Shown piece after piece: positions 1 through 6,409 of a stretch of DNA of 9,399 nt. The position numbers were made by a program, and so were the translations under genes. The DNA is from Acidobacteriota bacterium (GTDB taxonomy: Bacteria > Acidobacteriota > Holophagae > Thermotomaculales > Thermotomaculaceae): the NCBI GenBank assembly GCA_003650445.1, contig QMQE01000095.1, positions 1 through 9,399 of the forward strand. Reading direction: 5' to 3'. Positions within the stretch are counted from its first letter, which is position 1. The number at the start of each line of letters is the position of its first letter. The notes under the pieces are model-generated. The model saw only the letters and a list, made by a program, of their open reading frames with translations. It was not told where the DNA came from and did no database searches.

Positions 1-3000
1 AGTGTTTCAGCTGGGACAGCCGCATATGAAGCGGTTTGTCCCGCCACCGTCACATCCAGCATCAGCGGGTTGCTGTCTGCGAGGTAGGCGTAGGTATTCC
101 AGTAATCCACCTCTTCCGCGATGTGTGGAACATAGAGCGGGCTCTTGAGCTGGGTGGAGAGCTCTGCCGTCATCTTTGCGGTGTCGGTGCTGACCCTTGA
201 GAAGAGTAAAAGGTGGCGGTCAGCCGTTGCCTGGATGGTGTCATAGGAAAGTCCGCTGAAACTTTCTGAAGACAGTACAGCGGAGCCATTTGCCGGTATG
301 GTTACTGTGGCAGTGCTCATAATTTCACCGCTTGCATCTTTTGCGTCCAGTGTGACGGTTGCGTCTTCATTAAATTCATTGACTGCCGTGGTTTGAATGG
401 CTGCAGTGCCGTTCTTGGTTATTTGGTTCAGCTGAATCAGGCTGGGGAGGGGGATTGCTATGGGAGCTGAGCGGGCCACGTTGATACCGCCTTCTCCTGA
501 GCCGGTATCCAATGCTGCAGTAGCGGTTTCTCCTTCGTCATCGGTTACTGTTACAGCTACCTGATAGTCACCGGGCAGGAGAAATCGGTAGGCCAGGGTA
601 CCGGTTGTGGTGACCACAGTGTCAGCCCTTCGTCCGGTGATTTGCCAGAGATAGCTGACAATTCCACCACCATCCGGGTCATGGGCAAGACAGGTGAAAT
701 TTACGGTTAGAGGCGCGTTTCCGGCTGAACCGTCCGCAGTGAAGCTGTCGATTACCGGGGGAATGTTGGCGGAAAATGCCACAGAGATGCTGTGGCTGGC
801 ATGAATGTTCGCAAAGGTGTAATGGCCTGCCGCACCGATACTTGCGCCGTCTACAGTTACGTCAGAGACGTGATAACCGGTATCCGGGGTGAATGTAAAC
901 GTCTGAGAGCCACCGTAGTTTACCGGAACTGTTCCATTCGGGCTGATTTGGCCGTGGGAACCGGAAGATGCTGAAATGGTGAAGTTCTGAATGGTGAACC
1001 CGGCAGTAATTTCCATGTCGGCGGTCACATTTGTTAAGGTTAACGGATTGTCTGTTCCTGTGTAATCCCCACTCCAACCGGTAAATGAGTAGCCGCTGTC
1101 CGGAACGGCCGTTACAGTTGAGGCATTTTGTCCGTACAAGACCTGCTGCGCAGTGTTTCCACTGATGCTTCCGTTTGCGGATGCTGTGAAATTCACACTC
1201 AGGTGTACAGCGCTCAAATCCCTTACAAAGAGTACAAGGCCGTCATGATCGCTGTATGTTTCCGGTGTGGTGGGGTCGTTTTCATAGCTTTCGACGCCAT
1301 CGGCATTGGCTCTGGCGGGAACGATTGCATCCACAAAGGGGTTCATGCCCTGGGATGTCAGTATGTGGTCAATATCCTGAGCGCTGCCGTTATGGACATA
1401 CGAGTATCGATTGGCTGCAGGCACATTGAGCATTTGATCCGTCAGGTCAGGGCTGATGTGGTCAATTCCGGGGAGCTCAGCGCCAAGGGGATCAAGGTCA
1501 CCCTTGATAATGCCGACAGAATCTACATAACCATCGGTAAATTCGTAGGCGTTGAAATCTCCCATCACCACCAGCCGAATATCAGGTTCTGCGTTCTGGA
1601 GGGCCTGAATATACTGGGCTATGTGGTCTGCCTGTTGCCAGCGTTTTTCTTTGACTCGCCCCGCATCGGAGCCGTCTATTCCGAGGAGTGACCGGTTGTG
1701 AACAACCAGAACCTTGATGGGAAAATTTTCTCCATAACCGGTATAGACACCGTCCAGAAGCAACGGTGGACGGTCATGGAGGGTGTAGGTGACCGTGTTG
1801 TAAACGAAGGTTGCAGCTGGTTCCACCTGGGTAACACTGTTTACCTGGATGGAATCCCGGACAAGAATCCCAATATCAATGCCCCCGATATCATTTCCTT
1901 CGGTTAAATAGGCAGTGTAGTGGACTGAAGGGTCGTCAGCGTGGATCTGATCTGCCAGGTCCTGGAGAACACCAATTGTCTCCACTTCCTGTACACCGAG
2001 GATATCCGGAGACTTCAACACTTCCCGAATGAGACGGGATGCTTTGGTCAAGCGATCGGCATATTCCTCTGCCGTCAGGATGGGCTCGCCATATGTGGTA
2101 TGACCGTCATCCTGATCATTGAACAGGCGGTACATGTTCTGGGTCGCCACAGTAAATTCACCAACCTGTCTGTCCCGAACAGGTACAGGGTAGGTGGTTA
2201 CTGTGGCTGTCAGAGAAGTGGGTTGAAGCTGGTATTCCCCATAACTATAGCCCATGATTCCAATTGCGCTGAATGGCGTGCCCCCGTGGTAAAGCTGGTC
2301 CGGCAGGCCCAGGGCATCCGGATCCATTTCAAAAATTTCCGGGTTTCCGTCATAAACCGGTAGTCCGCTTTGTCCCGGATATTCAATGCCGGGCTCCCTG
2401 AATGAGCGAGTGGATGCCGCTGTAACCAGTACATTTCCATAATTATCGGTTCCGGAGTCAATGGTTCCGGCTGCCACATGAACCCGCATACCCTCGTAGC
2501 GTTCCAGTTCCAATCCGGTTTGCGGTTGATTGGGCGACGGATTGCTGCTGTTTAATTCAATAGGCGCAGGCAAGGGGTTCCCGGAAGAAGTGACGGTCAC
2601 CACCGGGTGGCCTGAAATCTCAGTAAAGTCAAAATATTCCTGAAGAGTTCCATTCACATCCACCATATCGCCAACGGAAACTGTAGGGGCACTTCCGGTG
2701 TACACGTAAATTCCTTCGGAAGTATCCGGGTCAGCATCTGCGTCGGCATCCGGTGTCTGCATGTAAAAACCATAGGAAGCAAGGGCGGTGACAATGTTGT
2801 TTTGTGTGTATACGCCGTTGCCATCATAAGGGGAATGGAGGCCGTTGCCCTGAATTTCATGGATGGGCCGGGGGGAAATAACGCTGACAGTGAGATAGCA
2901 ACGTCCTGAATGAGGTGGAATGGCGTCGTTGGTAGCCATTACAGTCACAGCATATACCCCCTCCGGTACGTCCGAGGACACGACAACGTCGGCTATTGCG

Positions 3001-4583
3001 GTATCACCCATGTTGGCGGAGGGCACAAAATTTTCAAGAGTGATCGTGCCGGTGGCGGGTGACGGTGTTACAGAAATCGCCATTGCGACAATCTTGTTAT
3101 CAAGATCGGAAGCACTGACAGCGTGAGTGCCGCCGAGGCCGACAAAGGCGTTCATATTTCCGCCGCAATCGACAATAACAGGCTCGCCCCCTCCGGTGCA
3201 GAACGGTGTGCCGTCCACCATTGTGCCGGGGGACATAACTGCGCCGCCGGAACCGGTTGCTGTATTGTGGTCCACATAGGAGACACCGTTGATATCCGGG
3301 CTTAAAGTCGCGCTTATTCCGTCTGAAGATGCCCCGTAATTGATGGTGGACATTATGGAATTGCCACTTTTCAAAGTGATGCTGTCGTTGCTGTTATTGA
3401 GGCCCAGAGAACCCGTTGAGGCGGTTTGAACAGTGGCACCGCCGAAGCTGCCGACGAGGGAACCGCCGCCGAAGACCACAATGGCACAGCCATTCGGGAT
3501 TATTGTGTCAGATGGGAACACATGACGAACTTTGTATCCGTCAGCCAGTGTCCACCCGGAAATATCTGTGTCAAAGCCGGTTGCATTGACGATTTCCACG
3601 AATTCATCGTCATTATAATTGACAGTGCCATCATTGTTGGCATCGGCCCCCGGTGTGGGGTCGGCAAGAAATTCGTTAACTATCCAGCCGGTACCCACAT
3701 TGACCGTAAGGGTACAGGTGCCGGTCTGGGGTGTGGAATCATTGTTTGTTCCGGTAATTTCAACGGCGTACTGGCCAGCGGGAACATCCGTGCTGACCGT
3801 TACATCCGCGGTAGCCGGGTCTCCTGCTGTGAAGTTTCCAATGGTGATGGTGTCGGCGGTGAGTGCCGGGGAGATATCGGTAATAGTGATACTTGCGATG
3901 GTGCCATCGGCGTCCGACGCACTGACCTGATGGATTCCGCCGGCACCTTCCAGTGTGTTGAACGGGCTGTCGCAATTCACAACGACTGGGAGGTTGACAG
4001 GGCCGCCACAGAAACTGGAACCGTCAATTTTCGTACCGGGGGAAAAAAGAGCGCCACCAGACCCTGTGGCTGTAGAATGTAATACAAAATTTCCAGTGAG
4101 ATCCGGATCCAGAGTTACACTTTGATTATGTCCGCCTTCTGATCCGTAAGTATAGGAAAAAACATCAGAAGTTCCATCGTTGAGAGTGATGGTGTCTCCG
4201 CCGTTGTTTAACCCCAACATCCCAGTGGAGGCGATTTGGACTGTTGAACCTCCGAAAGAACCAGTAGGTGTACCACCACCAAACACGACAATAGCACAAC
4301 CGGAAGAAAGGACAGTTCCAGTGGGAAAGGTATGACGAACACTGTAGCCGTCAGCCAGTGTCCACCCTGACATGTCAACATCTCCTGCGGAAACATTAAC
4401 CAGCTCAACAAATTCATCCTGTGAGCCATCTCTTACTCCATCTCCGTTAGCATCCCCTGTGATGTCTGACGCCGGGTCGGCCTGAAATTCATTAAGGATT
4501 ATAGTCTGAGCCATGGCAGGTGTTGCAGACACCATACTTCCGATTAGCAGGAACATTAATACAAACTGAAAAAGTTTTTTCAC
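1..4583 (-). CDS. Large secreted modular nuclease (lamin-tail, OB-like, EEP, PKD), C-terminus beyond window
   Basis: Partial: the frame is open for 1527 codons and leaves the window at base 1. The GTG start at 4583 is preceded by GAGGGGG at 4595-4589 with 5-nt spacing, and is followed at once by a Sec signal peptide (KK, hydrophobic core, AMA before Q26). Domains read from the translation: lamin-tail 1 about 28-192; Ig-like linker 197-296; lamin-tail 2 about 302-462; Ig-like 467-569; OB-like (YhcR/ExeM type) about 573-800, starting IHEIQGNG and containing TSEGIYVY; EEP nuclease about 811-1120; two InlB/Flg_new-type repeats about 1129-1196 and 1201-1271; PKD about 1275-1355; then a beta-rich region with a YVPHIAEE motif. 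The EEP catalytic set is complete: N816, E866 in VQEVE, H962, D1009 and N1011 in GDFNAYE, D1072-H1073, and D1112-H1113 in SDHDG. Family knowledge suggests extracellular DNA/RNA degradation for nutrient scavenging or biofilm turnover, as for ExeM/NucH-like enzymes. The exact substrate is inference. The C-terminal sorting signal, if any, lies outside the window. Confidence 0.93.
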   Translation of the reverse strand, partial: MKKLFQFVLMFLLIGSMVSATPAMAQTIILNEFQADPASDITGDANGDGVRDGSQDEFVELVNVSAGDVDMSGWTLADGYSVRHTFPTGTVLSSGCAIVVFGGGTPTGSFGGSTVQIASTGMLGLNNGGDTITLNDGTSDVFSYTYGSEGGHNQSVTLDPDLTGNFVLHSTATGSGGALFSPGTKIDGSSFCGGPVNLPVVVNCDSPFNTLEGAGGIHQVSASDADGTIASITITDISPALTADTITIGNFTAGDPATADVTVSTDVPAGQYAVEITGTNNDSTPQTGTCTLTVNVGTGWIVNEFLADPTPGADANNDGTVNYNDDEFVEIVNATGFDTDISGWTLADGYKVRHVFPSDTIIPNGCAIVVFGGGSLVGSFGGATVQTASTGSLGLNNSNDSITLKSGNSIMSTINYGASSDGISATLSPDINGVSYVDHNTATGSGGAVMSPGTMVDGTPFCTGGGEPVIVDCGGNMNAFVGLGGTHAVSASDLDNKIVAMAISVTPSPATGTITLENFVPSANMGDTAIADVVVSSDVPEGVYAVTVMATNDAIPPHSGRCYLTVSVISPRPIHEIQGNGLHSPYDGNGVYTQNNIVTALASYGFYMQTPDADADADPDTSEGIYVYTGSAPTVSVGDMVDVNGTLQEYFDFTEISGHPVVTVTSSGNPLPAPIELNSSNPSPNQPQTGLELERYEGMRVHVAAGTIDSGTDNYGNVLVTAASTRSFREPGIEYPGQSGLPVYDGNPEIFEMDPDALGLPDQLYHGGTPFSAIGIMGYSYGEYQLQPTSLTATVTTYPVPVRDRQVGEFTVATQNMYRLFNDQDDGHTTYGEPILTAEEYADRLTKASRLIREVLKSPDILGVQEVETIGVLQDLADQIHADDPSVHYTAYLTEGNDIGGIDIGILVRDSIQVNSVTQVEPAATFVYNTVTYTLHDRPPLLLDGVYTGYGENFPIKVLVVHNRSLLGIDGSDAGRVKEKRWQQADHIAQYIQALQNAEPDIRLVVMGDFNAYEFTDGYVDSVGIIKGDLDPLGAELPGIDHISPDLTDQMLNVPAANRYSYVHNGSAQDIDHILTSQGMNPFVDAIVPARANADGVESYENDPTTPETYSDHDGLVLFVRDLSAVHLSVNFTASANGSISGNTAQQVLYGQNASTVTAVPDSGYSFTGWSGDYTGTDNPLTLTNVTADMEITAGFTIQNFTISASSGSHGQISPNGTVPVNYGGSQTFTFTPDTGYHVSDVTVDGASIGAAGHYTFANIHASHSISVAFSANIPPVIDSFTADGSAGNAPLTVNFTCLAHDPDGGGIVSYLWQITGRRADTVVTTTGTLAYRFLLPGDYQVAVTVTDDEGETATAALDTGSGEGGINVARSAPIAIPLPSLIQLNQITKNGTAAIQTTAVNEFNEDATVTLDAKDASGEIMSTATVTIPANGSAVLSSESFSGLSYDTIQATADRHLLLFSRVSTDTAKMTAELSTQLKSPLYVPHIAEEVDYWNTYAYLADSNPLMLDVTVAGQTASYAAVPAET
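2883..4508 (-). repeat. Internal tandem duplication of a lamin-tail plus Ig-like module, about 270 residues
   Basis: Within the nuclease, residues about 26-296 and 299-567 are two copies of the same two-domain module, in register at exactly 270 residues (810 bp). Shared blocks include SGWTLADGY, VRH.FP, GCAIVVFGGG, GSFGG.TVQ.ASTG.LGLNN, TATGSGGA and SPGT in the lamin-tail part, and VSASD, DVP.G.YAV and a closing C.LTV in the Ig-like part. At the DNA level only short runs are identical, for example 20 bp at 3538-3557 and 4348-4367, so the duplication is not recent. Lamin-tail domains in bacterial secreted proteins are thought to bind substrate or the cell surface; the role here is not shown. 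Confidence 0.85.
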
Positions 4584-4644
4584 AGGAACCCCCTCTTTTA
4601 GTCTATAAATGGCAAAAATGCAAAAAATAGTGTTAGAAATCCGT

Positions 4645-4672
4645 CATTCTCCCTTTAAAGATATGGAGAATG
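4645..4672. promoter_or_regulatory. Perfect 8-bp inverted repeat upstream of the nuclease gene
   Basis: CATTCTCC (4645-4652) and GGAGAATG (4665-4672) are perfectly complementary around a 12-nt AT-rich centre. The site lies about 62 bp upstream of the nuclease start, inside the 196-bp gap separating it from the membrane-protein gene. It has no T tract on either strand, so it does not look like a terminator. An operator or a leader hairpin is possible. A smaller dyad, ATTTTC/GAAAAT, sits at 4735-4749. I see no convincing -35/-10 pair in this gap. Confidence 0.4.
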
Positions 4673-4779
4673 GAATTAAATGCAGATGCACAATCTTTGA
4701 TTTCCATTTGATGATTGTATTCTCTGGCATTCAGATTTTCAAGGAAAATTCAGGATATTTTTTGTGTTGCCGAATTTCA

Positions 4780-6114
4780 TCAACGAAGGTCTGCGGCCCG
4801 ATTCCGTGGGGCTGCCAACCAGGCGTTTCCTGCCAGCCTGCCAATAAGAAAGGCGGATGCGGCGGCTACGACGCCCGGCACGTTCAGATAGCGGATGGAT
4901 ATAAACAGGATCAGCACAATAACGCTGATTTCAATGACAGTGGCCCACGTAATGGGGGCGGTTTGTCGAACATGAACCAGGTTTGCCCGTTGCCATGAAA
5001 TTAACACGGACAATGCAGGCATGAGTACCAGAATCCGGGTAGGCAGAATCGCGAAATTTGCCAGTTCTGCTGACAATCCGGATATCTGTCGAAACCATAC
5101 GTGGGATGCCGGTGTGAAAGCGATAATTCCAAGTAAAAAGCTGGTGGCCAGTGCGAGAATGGTGGTAAAGCGTTTCAGACAGCGGTATCCCTCTCTGTTT
5201 TCTCCCATCAACGCGATGGCAACTTCCTGAAATGACAATCCCATGCTTCTAAAAACAAAGACAAGGGATGTGACTACGGGAAGCACTGCAAGAGATTCCA
5301 CCGGGAAGCGGCTGTGGCCCATGAAAAACGTCACCAGCGGTTGCACGCCAAGGGCAAGAATAGACGTGATTGCCAGCGGGTAGTAAAAGACGGAAATGAA
5401 GCGGTAGTTTAATGTCGGGTGAGTTGAAACCGGATGTGTTTTACGCAGTTTGTGGATGTAGGGGGCGGCCATGAACCGGATCACAAAGGATTCCAGAACT
5501 ACACCGGTGGACAGAGAAATAGCACCGACTGCAGCGCCGCTGAGTCGGTGTTCTTCAAACAGGAGAGTTGCCGTAACCGCCATGGACACAAGACGGAAAA
5601 CCGTGGCAAAAGCAATGCGCCGTGTTTTGCCGTGGGTAATCAGAATTCCCTGGTAAAATCTTCTAAAACCGATTGCGGCAGGCCAGGGAATCAGCAGAAG
5701 TGCCGCCGTTCGAGTTAGTTTTGCAATATGTGGCGGTAGGCCGATGAGAACTTCGGTGACGAAGTTAAAAATCCCCGGTGTCAGGGAAATAAGCATGAGC
5801 AGGGTAATGCTGGTATTGAGAAAAAGTGTGTAACGAAAGAGTTTTTGAAAGGAATGACGGTCTTTCACCAGCGCTGTGGAAGCCGTCATAATCATGATGA
5901 TAGGGGATTCTACAATCAGCGCGAAGGAAAATGCCACACCATAAGCTGCCAGGTTGAACTTCGGTTCCGGGAGCCGTGCGATAATTGCGGCGATAAAAGG
6001 CCCTTCGGTAGCCATCATCAGCCACGTGGCGGCCAATGGAGCCCAGAATTTTGCTATTTTTCGTGTTGTCAGTGCATCTGTCTTCATCTTTTTCATGGCA
6101 AGCCAGTATCTCAT
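4780..6114 (-). CDS. ANK-like / MATE-superfamily polytopic membrane transporter
   Basis: This is a 444-residue, strongly hydrophobic protein with about 12 predicted membrane segments (approximately 21-47, 57-80, 96-118, 134-155, 165-185, 193-215, 241-262, 275-295, 316-335, 351-374, 388-408, 411-435). It shows a two-halves pattern: FWAPLAATW near residue 23 and FYYPLAITS near residue 243 look like equivalent first helices of each half, as in MATE flippases. The segments NLAAYGVAFSFAL, FYYPLA and the run through SLAVLP to the loop near MGENREG resemble the animal progressive ankylosis protein (ANKH) and its bacterial relatives by eye. The substrate is unknown. No strong Shine-Dalgarno precedes the ATG at 6114; in-frame ATGs at 6096 and 6087 are alternative starts and would keep all helices. 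The gene is co-directional with the nuclease and divergent from the pyr operon. Confidence 0.75.
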   Translation of the reverse strand: MRYWLAMKKMKTDALTTRKIAKFWAPLAATWLMMATEGPFIAAIIARLPEPKFNLAAYGVAFSFALIVESPIIMIMTASTALVKDRHSFQKLFRYTLFLNTSITLLMLISLTPGIFNFVTEVLIGLPPHIAKLTRTAALLLIPWPAAIGFRRFYQGILITHGKTRRIAFATVFRLVSMAVTATLLFEEHRLSGAAVGAISLSTGVVLESFVIRFMAAPYIHKLRKTHPVSTHPTLNYRFISVFYYPLAITSILALGVQPLVTFFMGHSRFPVESLAVLPVVTSLVFVFRSMGLSFQEVAIALMGENREGYRCLKRFTTILALATSFLLGIIAFTPASHVWFRQISGLSAELANFAILPTRILVLMPALSVLISWQRANLVHVRQTAPITWATVIEISVIVLILFISIRYLNVPGVVAAASAFLIGRLAGNAWLAAPRNRAADLR

Positions 6115-6133
6115 TTTTCTAGCAGAAAAGTAG

Positions 6134-6226
6134 AGACAAGTTTGAGTTTGAGGTTGAGCCCGGAAAAGGAAAAGATGAAAAACTCCTTGTCTTTACTCAA
6201 CCTCAGCCTTGGTTTTTACTCAACCT
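6134..6226. repeat. Cluster of TTGAG-type direct and inverted repeats in the divergent intergenic region
   Basis: TGAGGTTGAG (6149-6158) is inverted as CTCAACCTCA (6196-6205). AGACAAG (6134-6140) is inverted as CTTGTCT near 6187-6193. The 12-mer TTTACTCAACCT occurs twice in direct orientation, at 6192-6203 and 6215-6226. TTTGAG is itself tandem just upstream, at about 6141-6152. The two inverted pairs interleave rather than nest. No T tract follows, and the flanking genes diverge, so a terminator is not expected. The stretch may hold promoter or operator elements for the minus-strand gene, or be a dispersed intergenic repeat. Confidence 0.5.
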
Positions 6227-6276
6227 TTTCTCATTCTTAAAAAAGTCCTTGCGAAAAATCTCCGATTGGACCACAA

Positions 6277-6282
6277 TATAGT
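6277..6282 (+). promoter_or_regulatory. Candidate -10 box of the pyr operon
   Basis: TATAGT matches the -10 consensus at 5 of 6 positions and would start transcription near 6288-6290, about 120 nt before pyrR. No good -35 lies at 16-18 bp spacing; the TTGCGA at 6249-6254 is 22 bp away, which is too far. A start at this point would also clip the first few bases of the closing stem of the PyrR hairpin, so the true promoter could lie slightly upstream. Confidence 0.3.
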
Positions 6283-6285
6283 CAG

Positions 6286-6318
6286 CTCTTTAATTCGGTA
6301 CTGTGATGCCGGAAAGAG
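6286..6318 (+). promoter_or_regulatory. PyrR-binding hairpin in the pyr leader RNA
   Basis: The upper stem CGGUA (6296-6300) pairs with UGCCG (6307-6311) and closes on the hexaloop CUGUGA (6301-6306), which fits the PyrR-loop consensus CNGNGA. The second pair below the loop is a U-G wobble above a G-C pair, as in the Bacillus GUC/GGC stem. A lower stem, CUCUUU (6286-6291) with AAAGAG (6313-6318), is separated from the upper stem by an asymmetric internal bulge of 4 nt on the 5' side and 1 nt on the 3' side, also typical of this element. The 3' lower strand overlaps the Shine-Dalgarno of the leader reading frame. The pyrR gene lies immediately downstream. By family knowledge, UMP-bound PyrR would stabilise this hairpin. 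Confidence 0.75.
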
Positions 6319-6325
6319 GTGAAGG

Positions 6326-6397
6326 ATGCACATTACCAGTACAATCAAATCGAAAATTCAGTTAATCATAAGTCGGCGTATCCGGCTTTTTTTTTAA
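6326..6397 (+). CDS. Putative pyr operon leader peptide, 23 codons
   Basis: The ATG at 6326 is preceded by GAGGTGA at 6316-6322, a strong match to the anti-Shine-Dalgarno. The frame encodes 23 residues, starting MHITSTIKSK and ending with arginines, LFF and TAA at 6395-6397. It runs completely across the intrinsic terminator: the stem is codons 16-21 and the T tract supplies the last Leu-Phe-Phe codons. It stops 12 nt before the pyrR ATG. A translating ribosome would therefore prevent the terminator from folding. The arrangement matches the coupled attenuation proposed for the Thermus strain ZO5 pyr cluster and recalls the E. coli pyrBI leader. The peptide sequence itself probably does not matter. 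Translation is inferred, not shown. Confidence 0.6.
   Translation: MHITSTIKSKIQLIISRRIRLFF
6370..6395 (+). terminator. Intrinsic terminator (attenuator) ahead of pyrR
   Basis: The stem AAGUCGG (6370-6376) pairs with CCGGCUU (6382-6388), with one G-U wobble, around a 5-nt loop, and runs into nine consecutive T (6387-6395). It ends 14 nt before pyrR on the coding strand, so termination here would switch off the whole operon. Its 5' arm region, UCGGCGU (6373-6379), can alternatively pair with AUGCCGG (6306-6312) from the PyrR hairpin over 7 bp including two wobbles, giving a possible antiterminator. Confidence 0.8.
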
Positions 6398-6398
6398 T

Positions 6399-6405
6399 GG
6401 GGGAG
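6399..6405 (+). promoter_or_regulatory. Ribosome binding site of pyrR
   Basis: GGGGGAG stands 4 nt before the ATG at 6410 and directly after the leader stop codon. It lies downstream of the terminator, so it is not sequestered by the attenuator stem. This supports 6410 as the pyrR start. Confidence 0.6.
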
Positions 6406-6409
6406 TTCT

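Noticed and set aside
792..4082. Plus-strand reading frames such as 1128-1691, 1941-2363 and 3426-4082
   Set aside because: They lie opposite one continuous minus-strand frame whose translation shows recognisable domains throughout. Their own translations show no domain or ribosome site.
1..4583. A frameshift or pseudogene in the nuclease
   Set aside because: Codons stay in the same frame from the GTG at 4583 to base 3, with no stop, and all domains join in register. The gene is only truncated by the window edge.
4609..4998. Plus-strand frame of 129 codons over the gap and the end of the membrane-protein gene
   Set aside because: It has low-complexity, cysteine-rich composition without a recognisable domain, overlaps a well-supported minus-strand gene and lacks a clear ribosome site.
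6243..6256. AAGTCCTTGCGA as a second PyrR loop
   Set aside because: It starts like the AGUCC part of the Bacillus consensus but lacks the GAGGCU arm, and I found no stem of more than 4 bp. It also probably lies upstream of the transcription start.
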